Shown here in pieces: positions 52,865 to 61,691 of a stretch of DNA of 64,000 nt; position 1 is the stretch's first letter; every line of letters starts with the position of its first letter. The stretch is from NCBI RefSeq assembly GCF_020905415.1, contig NZ_JAJJMP010000001.1:2305501-2369500 (forward strand), in the 5' to 3' direction. This DNA is from Myroides oncorhynchi (GTDB taxonomy: Bacteria; Bacteroidota; Bacteroidia; Flavobacteriales; Flavobacteriaceae). Made by a program: the position numbers and the translations under genes. The notes under the pieces were generated by a model. That model searched no databases. It saw only the letters and a program-made list of their open reading frames with translations, and was not told the origin of the DNA.

Positions 52865-52872
52865 TATATTTG
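52865..52872 (+). promoter_or_regulatory. -7 promoter element TATATTTG for the ABC ATPase
   Basis: A consensus TAnnTTTG box 19 bases before the ATG, located outside the IS right end. The insertion therefore appears not to have separated the gene from its promoter core. Confidence 0.55.
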
Positions 52873-52891
52873 CTTTTTATAAAAAATAGAA

Positions 52892-53854
52892 ATGCTTTTA
52901 CTTAAGAATATATCATTTAGTTACTTAGAAGAAAAAATAGTTATTAATAATCTTAGTTTAGAGATTGAGAAAGGAAAACATGTCGCTTTGTTAGGCGAAA
53001 GTGGGTGTGGAAAGAGTACTTTGTTAAAATTGATTTACGGTTTACAAGATTTAAATCAAGGAGAAATTTATTGGAACGCAAAACAAGTTTTAGGACCTGC
53101 TTTTCATTTGGTTCCAGGAATAGATGAGATGAGATATCTTGCACAAGATTTTGATTTAATGCCATTTACTTCTGTAAAAGAGAATATAGGGAAATACCTT
53201 TCTAATTTCTTTATGGAAGAAAAAGAACATAGAATAGCAGAATTACTAGCATTAGTTGATTTGACCGAATATGCTGATGTAAAAGTAAAACACTTGAGTG
53301 GTGGACAACAACAACGTGTTGCTATTGCTCGTGTACTGGCTTTAGAGCCCGAGATTCTATTGTTAGATGAACCATTTAGTCATATTGACTATTCAAGAAG
53401 AAGTCTGTTAAGACGCAATCTATTTGCTTATTTAAAAGAAAAAGGAATTACGTGTATAGTAGCTACCCATGATAGCATAGATGCTTTGAGTTTTGCTGAT
53501 GAAACGATTGTGTTAAAGGGTGGTGAGTTAGTTGATATGGGAGAGACGAAGGATGTATATGAATTTCCATTGAATAAGTATGTTGCATCTTTATTTGGGG
53601 AAGTAAATGAATTATATATTTCTGACTTTACGACTTCTTTTGAAGAAGATGAATTATTGTTAATCTATCCTCACCAATTAATGCTCTCAAAACAAAAAGG
53701 TCAAATAGAGGTAGAGGTACTTGATTCTTATTTTAAAGGTGATGGTTATATGGTTAAGACTTTCTTTAATGAAGATAGAGTTGTATTCTTTGATCATCCA
53801 TTTGATATAGCGAAAGGAAGTATTATTAAATTAGCACTGAAGAAATTTCAATAA
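52892..53854 (+). CDS. ABC transporter ATP-binding protein (PotA/FbpC-like)
   Basis: 320 residues. ATPase domain: Walker A LLGESGCGKSTLLKLIYG, Q-loop YLAQDFDLMPFTSV, signature LSGGQQQRVAIARVLALEPE, Walker B ILLLDEPFSHIDYS and the switch His CIVATHDSIDALS. A C-terminal regulatory part of about 85 residues (VLDSYFKGDGYMVKTFFN) resembles the TOBE domain of PotA/FbpC/CysA-type importers. No permease or binding protein is adjacent, so the transported substrate is unknown. Confidence 0.88.
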   Translation: MLLLKNISFSYLEEKIVINNLSLEIEKGKHVALLGESGCGKSTLLKLIYGLQDLNQGEIYWNAKQVLGPAFHLVPGIDEMRYLAQDFDLMPFTSVKENIGKYLSNFFMEEKEHRIAELLALVDLTEYADVKVKHLSGGQQQRVAIARVLALEPEILLLDEPFSHIDYSRRSLLRRNLFAYLKEKGITCIVATHDSIDALSFADETIVLKGGELVDMGETKDVYEFPLNKYVASLFGEVNELYISDFTTSFEEDELLLIYPHQLMLSKQKGQIEVEVLDSYFKGDGYMVKTFFNEDRVVFFDHPFDIAKGSIIKLALKKFQ

Positions 53855-53861
53855 ACAATAA

Positions 53862-53894
53862 AAAAACGCCACCTAGTCTTTAAGTGGCGTTTTT
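53862..53894. terminator. Terminator of the ABC ATPase gene
   Basis: An 11-bp perfect stem (AAAAACGCCAC with GTGGCGTTTTT) followed by T-rich sequence. Confidence 0.88.
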
Positions 53895-53913
53895 TGTAGC
53901 GTATGTAAATGAA

Positions 53914-53939
53914 AAAAGCTCAGCATTTGCTGAGCTTTT
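53914..53939 (-). terminator. Terminator of the S9 peptidase gene
   Basis: A 12-bp perfect stem (AAAAGCTCAGCA with TGCTGAGCTTTT), loop TT, with an A run on the plus strand that becomes T6 downstream on the minus strand. Confidence 0.85.
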
Positions 53940-53947
53940 AAAGTGTA

Positions 53948-56368
53948 TTATTTTTTGTTCTTTACGTTTTTCTCTAAAAATTGATCCTGTTCCCATAATA
54001 GGTGGAAGATATTTTCTTTAGCTGCGTATCCGTGACTCTCTTTAGGAAGGATAACCATTCTTACTGGCGCTCCTAGTCCTTTTAAAGCTTGGAAATAGCG
54101 TTCTGTTTGTAAAGTAAATGTTCCAGGGTTATTATCAGCCTCTCCGTGTACTAATAGCATTGGAGTTTTCATTTTACCAGCATTCATAAATGGAGACATT
54201 GTATTATATACTTCAGGTACTTCCCAATAGTTTCTTTGTTCTGATTGGAATCCAAAAGGAGTTAATGTTCTATTGTAAGCTCCACTACGTGCGATACCAG
54301 CAGCAAATAGATCTGAGTGAGTCAATAAATTAGCAGTCATAAAAGCTCCATAAGAGTGTCCTCCTACAGCTACTTTCTTTCTGTCAATATAACCTAAGGC
54401 ATCTACAGCATCAATAGCAGCCTTACCATTTGCGACTAATTGTTGGACATAGGTGTCATTAGGCTCTTCTGTACCTTCTCCAACGATAGGGAATGCAGCA
54501 TCATCTAATACAGCATATCCTTTGGTTACCCAGTATATGAATGAACCATAAGACGGAAATGTAAATTCATTAGGGTTATGTGTTACTTGAGCAGCGCTAT
54601 TTTTATCTTTATATTCTGCTGGGTAAGCCCATATTAATAAAGGTAATTTTTCTTTTTTAGCTTTGATGTCGTATCCTGCAGGTAAATATAAAGTACCTGA
54701 TAATTCTAAACCATCCTCTCTTTTATATTTAATAACCTCTTTATGTACTCCATTTAAAGAAGAGAAAGGGTTTTTAAATGATGTGATGGCCTTTAAGTCA
54801 TTCTTTTTATTGATATTTCTAAAATAGTAATTAGGGTATTCAGTAGCCGATTGTATAGATACTAATACTAATCCTTTTTTAAAATCTTCTATAGACTGAA
54901 TAGTTTCTTTTTTATCAGTATAATTAGATTGATATAATCTTTTTGTTTTTAAAGATTTCAAATCAAATTCATCAATAAAAGGAAATTGTCCTTTAGCAGT
55001 AAATCCTTTTCCTATTAAGAATAGTTTATTATTCTCCTTAGCTAGAACATAACGATCGTATTCATTTCTTTTTAATTCAAATGTACCAGGATCGCTATAA
55101 ACATCTTGTGAATTTCTGTCTTCTATTTTTACAGGAGCATCGTTAAATTTTGATGGGTCAATAATGAATGTTCTAGTATTTCTAGTATCGTACCATTGAT
55201 CGTTTACTAAAGCTAGATTGTTATCCCCCCAAGTAATACCACCATAACGTTGAGATAATTTAACGATTGACGTAGGAGCATTACTAAAAGGAGCATCCCA
55301 TGTAAACACTTCATCTCTATAAGCTACTTGTTTAGCAGGATCTCCACCATCAAGTGCTTCTACGAAATAGATACTAGCTGGTTTGTCAGCTCTCCATCCC
55401 ATATTTCTTTTCCCTTCACGAGTAGCCATAAAACCTTTAGGCATGATTTCACTTAGTGGAATATCATTAACTTCTTTGATTAGATTACCAGCATTGTCAT
55501 AAACCACAGTTTTCATCGGGAAGCGATTTAATGATACTAAGTACGAAAAAGGTTTTTCTAACGTAGTAACCATTAAGTACTCTCCATTAGGAGAAAAATT
55601 GTAGCCTACATATAAGTCTCCCTTTTTGAAAAGTGATTTTTTACCTTGTAAGTCTATTTTATAAATTTCAGAAGTAACTAGTGTTTCGAAGTTAGTTTCA
55701 TCTGTTTTATTTTTTAATAAATCTTGATATGTTCTATTCTGAGATACAACACCTTCACTTACTGATACTATTGGTCCATTAGGTAGATTTTTAGAAGTGT
55801 CAATTAAGGCAGGTCTATTAGAAGGAATTTGGTTAATCAATAAAGATTGACTATCTCTAAACCAAGTAATTGGATTACCTAGATTGGCATTTAGGTTAGC
55901 ATCTGTAAGCTTTGTTGCTTGTGCAGTCTTAACATCTAATATCCATAATTCTACACCATTAATAGCAGTGTTAGTAAAGGCAATTTTAGATTGGTCAGGA
56001 GACCAAGTGATATTTGTAATTCTTGGATTAGCAGGTAATCCTTTAACTTGTATTTCTTGAGTGTCGTTTATCTTGCGAACTTTAAGGTTTGTTGTGTAAG
56101 TTACAGTACTAGAAATATTAGTATTTACGTCTATACGTAAACCTGCAAGTTTCATTTCATTTACATTCAAATCCATCAATGTTTTATATGTACTTCTGTA
56201 AGTAAGCAACATATACTCCATTTTATTATCCATAGAAATAGAAGGAGCTCTCTCGAAGTCTGCTAATTCAAGGATTTCTTGGGAAGGCTTTTGATAAGCA
56301 ACGTTCTCTTGTGCATACATAGATGTAATCAAAAAAAGTGATAATAGTGTAGTTCTGATGATCTTCAT
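53948..56368 (-). CDS. Secreted S9-family prolyl oligopeptidase-like peptidase
   Basis: 806 residues with a signal peptide (MKIIRTTLLSLFLITSMYAQ). Residues about 40-560 are a beta-propeller-like region (WSPDQSKIAFTNTAINGVEL; YNFSPNGEYLMVTTLEKPFS). The C-terminal alpha/beta-hydrolase domain has the nucleophile motif VGGHSYGAFMTANLL (S672), an Asp in LLVHGEADNNPGTF and a His in ILPKESHGYAAKENIFHLLW. Homologues act on peptides in the periplasm. The gene faces the ABC ATPase and has its own terminator. Confidence 0.93.
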   Translation of the reverse strand: MKIIRTTLLSLFLITSMYAQENVAYQKPSQEILELADFERAPSISMDNKMEYMLLTYRSTYKTLMDLNVNEMKLAGLRIDVNTNISSTVTYTTNLKVRKINDTQEIQVKGLPANPRITNITWSPDQSKIAFTNTAINGVELWILDVKTAQATKLTDANLNANLGNPITWFRDSQSLLINQIPSNRPALIDTSKNLPNGPIVSVSEGVVSQNRTYQDLLKNKTDETNFETLVTSEIYKIDLQGKKSLFKKGDLYVGYNFSPNGEYLMVTTLEKPFSYLVSLNRFPMKTVVYDNAGNLIKEVNDIPLSEIMPKGFMATREGKRNMGWRADKPASIYFVEALDGGDPAKQVAYRDEVFTWDAPFSNAPTSIVKLSQRYGGITWGDNNLALVNDQWYDTRNTRTFIIDPSKFNDAPVKIEDRNSQDVYSDPGTFELKRNEYDRYVLAKENNKLFLIGKGFTAKGQFPFIDEFDLKSLKTKRLYQSNYTDKKETIQSIEDFKKGLVLVSIQSATEYPNYYFRNINKKNDLKAITSFKNPFSSLNGVHKEVIKYKREDGLELSGTLYLPAGYDIKAKKEKLPLLIWAYPAEYKDKNSAAQVTHNPNEFTFPSYGSFIYWVTKGYAVLDDAAFPIVGEGTEEPNDTYVQQLVANGKAAIDAVDALGYIDRKKVAVGGHSYGAFMTANLLTHSDLFAAGIARSGAYNRTLTPFGFQSEQRNYWEVPEVYNTMSPFMNAGKMKTPMLLVHGEADNNPGTFTLQTERYFQALKGLGAPVRMVILPKESHGYAAKENIFHLLWEQDQFLEKNVKNKK

Positions 56369-56477
56369 ATTGGTTAGTTATTTATGTTAGGTCGGCTAAT
56401 ATAAACGAAATTCCTTATTATAGTATGTTACGGTGTGGTTTTTATATCAAAAATGTGTAAGTTTTTACTTATTAGTG

Positions 56478-56485
56478 TACTTTTG
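56478..56485 (+). promoter_or_regulatory. -7 promoter element TACTTTTG for fabH
   Basis: A consensus TAnnTTTG box 26 bases before the fabH ATG. Confidence 0.55.
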
Positions 56486-56511
56486 TATCTAATGAACCAA
56501 TATTTTTTAGA

Positions 56512-57519
56512 ATGTTTAGATCAAAGATTAGCGGATTAGGTTATTATGTCCCTGAGAATATCGTTACAAATGATGACTTAGCAAAGGTGATGGATACAAA
56601 CAATGAATGGATTGTTGAGCGTACAGGTATTCAGGAGAGAAGACATACCGTTTTAGAAGAAGATACTACATCTGGTATGGGAGTTAAAGCTTCTAAAATA
56701 GCTATGGACAGAGCAGGAGTTGAAGCAAAAGATATTGACTTTGTAGTATTTGCTACTCTAAGTCCAGATTACTACTTTCCTGGACCGGGAGTAATGTTGC
56801 AAAAAGAATTGGGATTAAATACAGTAGCAGCATTAGATATTAGAGCTCAGTGTTCAGGATTTATTTATGCATTATCTGTTGCTGATCAATATATAAAAAC
56901 AGGAATGTATAAAACGATACTAGTCGTTGGAGCAGAAGTACATTCTAAAGGGTTAGATATGTCAACTAGAGGTAGAGGTGTATCTGTAATATTTGGGGAT
57001 GGAGCAGGAGCTGCGATATTAACTCGTTCTGAAAATGATGGACAAGGCTTGTTATCTACGCATATCCATTCACAAGGTGAGCATGCAGAAGAGCTTGCCT
57101 TAATAGCTCCAGGTATGGGGGGACGTTGGGTATCTGATATATTGAAAGACAATAATCCTGATGATGAGTCATATTATCCACATATGAATGGACAGTTTGT
57201 CTTTAAGAATGCAGTGGTTCGTTTTAGTGAAGTTATTAATGAAGGCCTTGAGGCAAATGGTCTTGATGTATCTAATATTAATATGTTAATACCACATCAA
57301 GCTAACTTGAGAATATCTCAATTTATTCAACAGAAGTTTAAGTTGACAGATGATCAAGTATTTAATAATATTCAGAAGTATGGAAATACTACTGCAGCGT
57401 CAGTACCTATTGCGTTGACTGAAGCTTGGGAAGCAGGTAAAATAAAAGAAGGAGATTTGGTTGTATTAGCAGCTTTTGGTAGTGGATTTACTTGGGGTAG
57501 CGTAATAATAAAATGGTAA
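56512..57519 (+). CDS. fabH: Beta-ketoacyl-ACP synthase III (FabH)
   Basis: 335 residues. It starts fatty-acid synthesis by condensing acyl-CoA with malonyl-ACP. The catalytic triad is clear: C114 in DIRAQCSGFIYAL, H262 in LIPHQANLRIS and N292 in QKYGNTTAASVP. The opening SKISGLGYYVPENIVTNDDL and NEWIVERTGIQERRH are typical. The region between residues 195 and 240 is slightly longer than in E. coli FabH (GQGLLSTHIHSQGEHAEELA). Branched or alternative acyl primers are possible. No other fab gene is adjacent. Confidence 0.93.
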   Translation: MFRSKISGLGYYVPENIVTNDDLAKVMDTNNEWIVERTGIQERRHTVLEEDTTSGMGVKASKIAMDRAGVEAKDIDFVVFATLSPDYYFPGPGVMLQKELGLNTVAALDIRAQCSGFIYALSVADQYIKTGMYKTILVVGAEVHSKGLDMSTRGRGVSVIFGDGAGAAILTRSENDGQGLLSTHIHSQGEHAEELALIAPGMGGRWVSDILKDNNPDDESYYPHMNGQFVFKNAVVRFSEVINEGLEANGLDVSNINMLIPHQANLRISQFIQQKFKLTDDQVFNNIQKYGNTTAASVPIALTEAWEAGKIKEGDLVVLAAFGSGFTWGSVIIKW

Positions 57520-57543
57520 ATATCCGTATTTATATAAAGAAGA

Positions 57544-57567
57544 AAAGGATGTCATTTGACATCCTTT
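57544..57567. terminator. Bidirectional terminator between fabH and an endonuclease gene
   Basis: An 11-bp perfect stem (AAAGGATGTCA with TGACATCCTTT), loop TT, in the 53-base gap between converging genes. Confidence 0.85.
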
Positions 57568-57572
57568 ATCTT

Positions 57573-58610
57573 TTATTTCCATGTGTTTTCAGCAAGGTGT
57601 ATTGGCATTCTCCAGATTACATTAGCTAAGCTAGGGTTGTCTATGAAAGGATTTCTATTTCCTTGAGAATATCTAAATTTTGGATTTTGTGGATTACCAT
57701 GATAATCATTGCGCCTTCTTTCTATTTCAGAAACAGGATCTTCTGCATTCCATTTTAAGAATAAATCAATCATACTGTCAGTAAGAGGAGCTCTTGTGTT
57801 ATTAGGTACACCTACTTTACTTGCATTTGTATAGCTATAAAATTTAGGGTCATTATTATTCTCATATCGAATATGCATATATAACATCATACGTGCCACA
57901 TCTCCTACCCATTCATCTCCAGGGTACCAATTATAAGCTCCTAAAGAGCCTGCATTTCCTTTTCCATCTGCAAATTTTTTATTACCTCTTGTCGAATTCC
58001 AAGAACCATTAATAGATCGAAGATTATGAGCATCAGTTCCTGCTATTTCAGGTATTGTAGTTCCTATATAGCTGTGTTTTGTATTTGCTATTAAGGCTAT
58101 TTGCTCAGTGTTTTTAATGACAGCTAATGATTTAGCAAATACATGCTCTCGCTCCCATCGTTTATGTCTATTCGCTTCTGTATCATACTGTAGATTTTTA
58201 TCTATAGAGCGTTGATAAATAGTAGAGTTTTTACTGTCATTGTCAGGCCACCCATATATAAGTAATACATTGTTTGGGTTATCTGGATCTTCATCAGTAT
58301 ATCTTATTGCTTCCCAAATACCAGGAGTATAAGGTATTGCGTGATGTGTCCGAGTTACTAGTTGGGCAAGTTCTTTTTTTAGTTCCATTCCACTTTTAGA
58401 CCAGTCTATATCTTTATAATAATCACTGTATTCACTAGGGATGTGAAATGTTTTAGGATTAGGTATAATAGAGTCATTTACGATAGGAGGAATAACTATA
58501 GGAGGCTTTGGATCTATTGGTCCGCCATTGTCACTTATAGAAGAATCATCTTTTGAGCACGCTATTGCAACTAAAGAAAGACATAGCGCTATACTTAGTC
58601 TTTTTATCAT
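57573..58610 (-). CDS. Endonuclease I-family lipoprotein (copy 1)
   Basis: 345 residues from MIKRLSIALCLSLVAIACSK; an upstream ATG at 58637 is excluded because a promoter box overlaps it. Lipobox VAIAC, then SKDD, which matches the Bacteroidota surface-export pattern. A Pro/Ile-rich linker precedes the nuclease domain. The domain shows WEREHVFAKSLAVI, AGTDAHNLRSINGSWNSTRG and WYPGDEWVGDVARMMLYMHI, the metal-dependent His/Asn core of the EndA/NucM/Vvn family. It ends NPKFRYSQGNRNPFIDNPSL. It probably degrades extracellular DNA/RNA. Paralogues are at 61692-62723 and 63038-63991. Confidence 0.87.
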   Translation of the reverse strand: MIKRLSIALCLSLVAIACSKDDSSISDNGGPIDPKPPIVIPPIVNDSIIPNPKTFHIPSEYSDYYKDIDWSKSGMELKKELAQLVTRTHHAIPYTPGIWEAIRYTDEDPDNPNNVLLIYGWPDNDSKNSTIYQRSIDKNLQYDTEANRHKRWEREHVFAKSLAVIKNTEQIALIANTKHSYIGTTIPEIAGTDAHNLRSINGSWNSTRGNKKFADGKGNAGSLGAYNWYPGDEWVGDVARMMLYMHIRYENNNDPKFYSYTNASKVGVPNNTRAPLTDSMIDLFLKWNAEDPVSEIERRRNDYHGNPQNPKFRYSQGNRNPFIDNPSLANVIWRMPIHLAENTWK

Positions 58611-58636
58611 GGTAATTATGTTTATATCTGTTGACA

Positions 58637-58644
58637 CAAAATTA
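58637..58644 (-). promoter_or_regulatory. -7 promoter element TAATTTTG for the endonuclease gene (minus strand)
   Basis: A consensus TAnnTTTG box on the minus strand, 26 bases before the ATG at 58610. It overlaps an alternative ATG at 58637. Confidence 0.55.
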
Positions 58645-58683
58645 CAATATTAAGATGCATAATAAAAGGTTCAAGGGCAAATA

Positions 58684-58717
58684 AAAAAAGACCTAATCTC
58701 TCGATTAAGTCTTTTTT
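58684..58717 (-). terminator. Terminator of tRNA-Met
   Basis: A 15-bp stem with one mismatch (AAAAAAGACCTAATC with GATTAAGTCTTTTTT) and T-rich end on the minus strand. Confidence 0.75.
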
Positions 58718-58722
58718 GCTTG

Positions 58723-58796
58723 TAGCGAAGACGGGAGTTGAACCCGTGACCTCAGGGTTATGAATCCTGCGCTCTAACCAACTGAGCTACCTCGCC
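58723..58796 (-). tRNA. tRNA-Met (anticodon CAT)
   Basis: Minus strand begins GGCGAGGTAGCTCAGTTGGT and ends CTTCGCTA. The anticodon stem CAGGA/TCCTG-like arm closes a loop containing CAT, and the T arm is CGGGTTCAACTCCCG. The acceptor has two G-U pairs. By its overall shape it is an elongator tRNA-Met, but a lysidine-modified tRNA-Ile (CAT) cannot be excluded. Confidence 0.9.
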
Positions 58797-59326
58797 ATTA
58801 TTTTAGTCTGCATTACTTCCGTATTGCGAGTGCAAATATAGTAGTATTTATGGGTTCTCCAAATAGATTTCTAAAGTTATTTGTCAAATAACGCAAGTGT
58901 TTTTTTTAAGTCATTTATAATGAAAAGTTTACTGCTTTATTTTTTTTAAAATTTTCAAAAAGAATTGTCTTAAGTGTTATGGTTATTGATATTATCCGAG
59001 AATCCGCATTAGCCAAATACTACAAAGCAATTCTACTTTATAGTTCTTTCATTAGCTCTATAACCATAGTATAGTATGCTTTTATCACTAATTCAGATCT
59101 GTTTTGTATAATTACTTTTCGTTTATTTGTCTATCGCTGATTCTGGGATTATTGCAATTTTTGATGCAAATTCAGGAAGTGGGAATTATTTGATATTAGA
59201 TTTAATTCTATTGGTTATTCATTGGTTTTTATAGGATTACGGTAAATGGTTTGTCTAGTATGTAGAGGTTAAAAAAGATGATTGTTATTTTTTTGTGAAA
59301 ACGGTGTAGTAATTTGTTTTGATATC
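58797..59326. other. Non-coding spacer upstream of the DedA gene
   Basis: About 530 bases with no credible reading frame. AATCCGCATTAG at 59001-59012 matches the inner part of the left end of the IS1380-like element (11 of 12), but no second end is visible. The 5' part should hold the tRNA promoter. Confidence 0.45.
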
Positions 59327-59334
59327 TATCTTTG
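59327..59334 (+). promoter_or_regulatory. -7 promoter element TATCTTTG directly before the dedA gene
   Basis: A consensus TAnnTTTG box ending 5 bases before the ATG at 59340, predicting a leaderless or nearly leaderless transcript. Confidence 0.65.
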
Positions 59335-59339
59335 ATACT

Positions 59340-59987
59340 ATGGAACTATTGGATTATCTCTTTCACATTGACAAGTATTTGCATCTTTTTATAGAGCAAT
59401 ACGGAACGTGGTTATACGTTATTTTATTTCTTATCATTTTCGTAGAGACTGGGCTTGTTGTTATGCCCTTCTTACCTGGTGATTCACTCTTATTTGCAAC
59501 GGGTATGTTAGTAGCTCAGTCAGATGAGCTAAATATAATCTTAGCTATAGTTATACTTCTAATAGCAGCTATAACAGGGGATTCTCTTAATTATTATCTC
59601 GGGCGTAAAGTAGGAATGCGTTTGACGGAAATAAGATTGTTTGGAAAACAATTGGTAAAAGAAGAACACCTAGATAAAACACATTCATTCTATGAGAAAT
59701 ATGGGGAACGCACTATCGTTATCGCTCGCTTTGTTCCTATCGTTAGAACATTGGCACCTTTTGTTGCAGGTATAGGGAAGATGCGTTATAGTATTTTTAT
59801 GACTTATAATGTAGTAGGGGGAATAGTATGGGTATTAGGACTTACTTTAGCAGGGTATTTCTTAGGTAATATCCCTTTCGTTAAGGATAACTTCTCTAAG
59901 ATAGTATTATTGATTATCGTAGTTTCTGTTCTACCTATTGTTTACGAATTTATAAAAGCTAAATTGCAGAAAGAAAAAGTAGTTTAA
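59340..59987 (+). CDS. DedA-family (SNARE-associated) membrane protein
   Basis: 215 residues from MELLDYLFHIDKYLHLFIEQ; a TTG at 59319 would include the promoter and is rejected. Family motifs: FVETGLVVMPFLPGDSLLFA near the N terminus, GDSLNYYLGRKVGMRL in the middle, and IARFVPIVRTLAPFVAGIGK. Several transmembrane helices are visible. DedA proteins are lipid flippases or ion-coupled transporters needed for envelope homeostasis; recent work links some to undecaprenyl-phosphate or lipid recycling. Specificity cannot be assigned here. Confidence 0.9.
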   Translation: MELLDYLFHIDKYLHLFIEQYGTWLYVILFLIIFVETGLVVMPFLPGDSLLFATGMLVAQSDELNIILAIVILLIAAITGDSLNYYLGRKVGMRLTEIRLFGKQLVKEEHLDKTHSFYEKYGERTIVIARFVPIVRTLAPFVAGIGKMRYSIFMTYNVVGGIVWVLGLTLAGYFLGNIPFVKDNFSKIVLLIIVVSVLPIVYEFIKAKLQKEKVV

Positions 59988-60009
59988 ACTACTGTATTAG
60001 ATATAGAAG

Positions 60010-60043
60010 GAATACCACATTATGTTTTCATAGTGTGGTATTC
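60010..60043. terminator. Bidirectional terminator-like hairpin
   Basis: A 10-bp perfect stem (GAATACCACA with TGTGGTATTC), between the converging DedA and LysR genes; the LysR stop lies in the loop. No long T run. Confidence 0.65.
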
Positions 60044-60928
60044 TTGTATAAGTACTTCTTCTACTTGTTTTATTTGATCTTCGAATAGTGTTTTAGAGCG
60101 TTTAGCTAAGTATAAGTCATTATCTAATGGTTTATACCCATCCCATAGTTTGACTAGTTTATTCTCACTTAAAGTACCTTTAGTGATGAGGTCAGGCAGT
60201 AGTCCTAGTCCTTTGCCAATAGTTAAACAACGTACTATGGAAAATTTGTTTGGCACAATGTAATTCGCTGTGAAAGGAGCTGCATGTCCAAAGTTTAATT
60301 GCCAGAATGCATTTAGAACATCCATCTCAGTAGCTGTGCTATACCATGATTGTGTTATCAACCATTGTTCTATTACAGCTTTATCCTTTAATTTCAATAA
60401 GTTAAAAGCATCAAGGCAAGACTGTTTTCCTGCTACTATTTGATAAGTTTCATGTGCTAGGTGTGTATAGATTATATCCTTATTTGTATCTGATTCATTA
60501 GTAATGATAAGGTCTAAAAATCCTTTCTTAAGTTGCTCTTTTAAGTAGCTTGATTTGCCAAACTGTATAATTATATTAAAGTCAAATGTAGGTATGTTGT
60601 GTTCTAGAGTCTGTTGAAATGTTTCTTCACACATTCCTATTGTTATCGTTATTCTATCTTGTCCTGCTTTTTTCTTAAACTTAGTTTCTACGTCCTCTAA
60701 ATGGCTTATAGAAGGGAGTATTTGTTGATAGAGTAGTTTGCCTCTTTCTGTAGGTAGCATTCTACGTGGTGTGCGTTCAAATAAAGCAAATCCTGTGTAA
60801 GCTTCTAAAGAGTTAATATGTAGACTTACACCTGGTTGTGTGAGGTATAGTTCTTTAGCAGCCCCACTTAAAGTGCCAATTTCATAAATAGCTTTAAAGG
60901 TTCTAAACCATTCTAAGTTTGCTTTCAT
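60020..60928 (-). CDS. LysR-type transcription regulator
   Basis: 302 residues. N-terminal winged HTH (FRTFKAIYEIGTLSGAAKEL then YLTQPGVSLHINSLEAYTGF and ALFERTPRRMLPTERGKLLY) and a C-terminal substrate-binding domain. It is divergent from an MdaB-type oxidoreductase gene with 94 bases between the starts. LysR regulators commonly control the divergent gene, so this oxidoreductase is the likely target. Confidence 0.9.
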   Translation of the reverse strand: MKANLEWFRTFKAIYEIGTLSGAAKELYLTQPGVSLHINSLEAYTGFALFERTPRRMLPTERGKLLYQQILPSISHLEDVETKFKKKAGQDRITITIGMCEETFQQTLEHNIPTFDFNIIIQFGKSSYLKEQLKKGFLDLIITNESDTNKDIIYTHLAHETYQIVAGKQSCLDAFNLLKLKDKAVIEQWLITQSWYSTATEMDVLNAFWQLNFGHAAPFTANYIVPNKFSIVRCLTIGKGLGLLPDLITKGTLSENKLVKLWDGYKPLDNDLYLAKRSKTLFEDQIKQVEEVLIQEYHTMKT

Positions 60929-61022
60929 GTATAAGTGTAGTTATATATGATGTAAAGTTATATAATTTTTAATTGAATACTGTGTGATTTAACTTTGCGG
61001 TATAAAATTTAGATAAAAGAAT
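60929..61022. promoter_or_regulatory. Divergent LysR/MdaB control region
   Basis: The direct repeat GTTATATA occurs at 60940-60947 and 60957-60964, with TTATATAA palindromic at the second site. A consensus -7 box TAACTTTG for the plus-strand gene is at 60990-60997, 25 bases before its ATG. The repeats are candidate LysR sites. Confidence 0.5.
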
Positions 61023-61637
61023 ATGAAAAAAGTATTTGTAATAAATGGAGGACAGGTTTTTACACATTCAAAAGGACAATTTAATGCTACGCTAGTTGAA
61101 TTAGATATTGAAACACTAAGAGATAAGCACAATCTAGAGGTAAGGGTTACTGATATTAACGATGAATATGATTTACAGACAGAGGTAGATAACTTCGTAT
61201 GGGCAGATTTGATTATTTATCATGTACCAGTGTGGTGGTTTGGCTTGCCACACGGATTAAAAGAATACCTTGATAAGGTCTTGACACATGGACATCGCAA
61301 TGGGCTGTATTACAGTGATGGACGTAAGAACGAAAGTCCTAATCTCAATTATGGAAGAGGAGGGTTGTTATTAGGAAGGAAATATATGGTAACTTCTTCT
61401 TGGAATGCACCTAAGACAGCTTTTACATTAAAAGGTGAGTTTTTTAATCAAACTAGCCCCGATGAGGGAGTATTGTTTGGGTTACACAGAATGAATAGTT
61501 TTTTATCTTTAGAACCAGTCGAGGGGATGCACTTCTATGATATTGAGAAGAATGGAACAGAGGAGTTGATTGCAATTTATAAAAATCAATATATACATCA
61601 TTTAGAAAGTATATTAGATTTGATCGAATTAGAATAA
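61023..61637 (+). CDS. mdaB: MdaB-like NAD(P)H:quinone oxidoreductase
   Basis: 204 residues, flavodoxin-like fold. KKVFVINGGQVFTHSKGQFN is the FMN-phosphate region, and WADLIIYHVPVWWFGLPHGL then KEYLDKVLTHGH is the hallmark of the MdaB branch of two-electron quinone reductases. These FAD enzymes reduce quinones without radical formation and protect against oxidative stress. It diverges from the LysR gene, which likely regulates it. A strong terminator follows. Confidence 0.87.
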   Translation: MKKVFVINGGQVFTHSKGQFNATLVELDIETLRDKHNLEVRVTDINDEYDLQTEVDNFVWADLIIYHVPVWWFGLPHGLKEYLDKVLTHGHRNGLYYSDGRKNESPNLNYGRGGLLLGRKYMVTSSWNAPKTAFTLKGEFFNQTSPDEGVLFGLHRMNSFLSLEPVEGMHFYDIEKNGTEELIAIYKNQYIHHLESILDLIELE

Positions 61638-61680
61638 CTAAAAAAGGCTAGTGAAATACAGTTTCATTAGCCTTTTTTAG
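61638..61680. terminator. Bidirectional terminator
   Basis: A 19-bp stem with one G-T pair (CTAAAAAAGGCTAGTGAAA with TTTCATTAGCCTTTTTTAG), 5-base loop, between converging genes. Confidence 0.9.
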
Positions 61681-61691
61681 TTTTTTATATA

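Noticed and set aside
59001..59012. Remnant end of the IS1380-like element
   Set aside because: Only 12 bases match the inner part of the left end, with no second end or transposase fragment, so chance is a sufficient explanation.
59319..59339. TTG start for the DedA protein
   Set aside because: It is upstream of and overlaps the promoter box; the ATG at 59340 fits the family.
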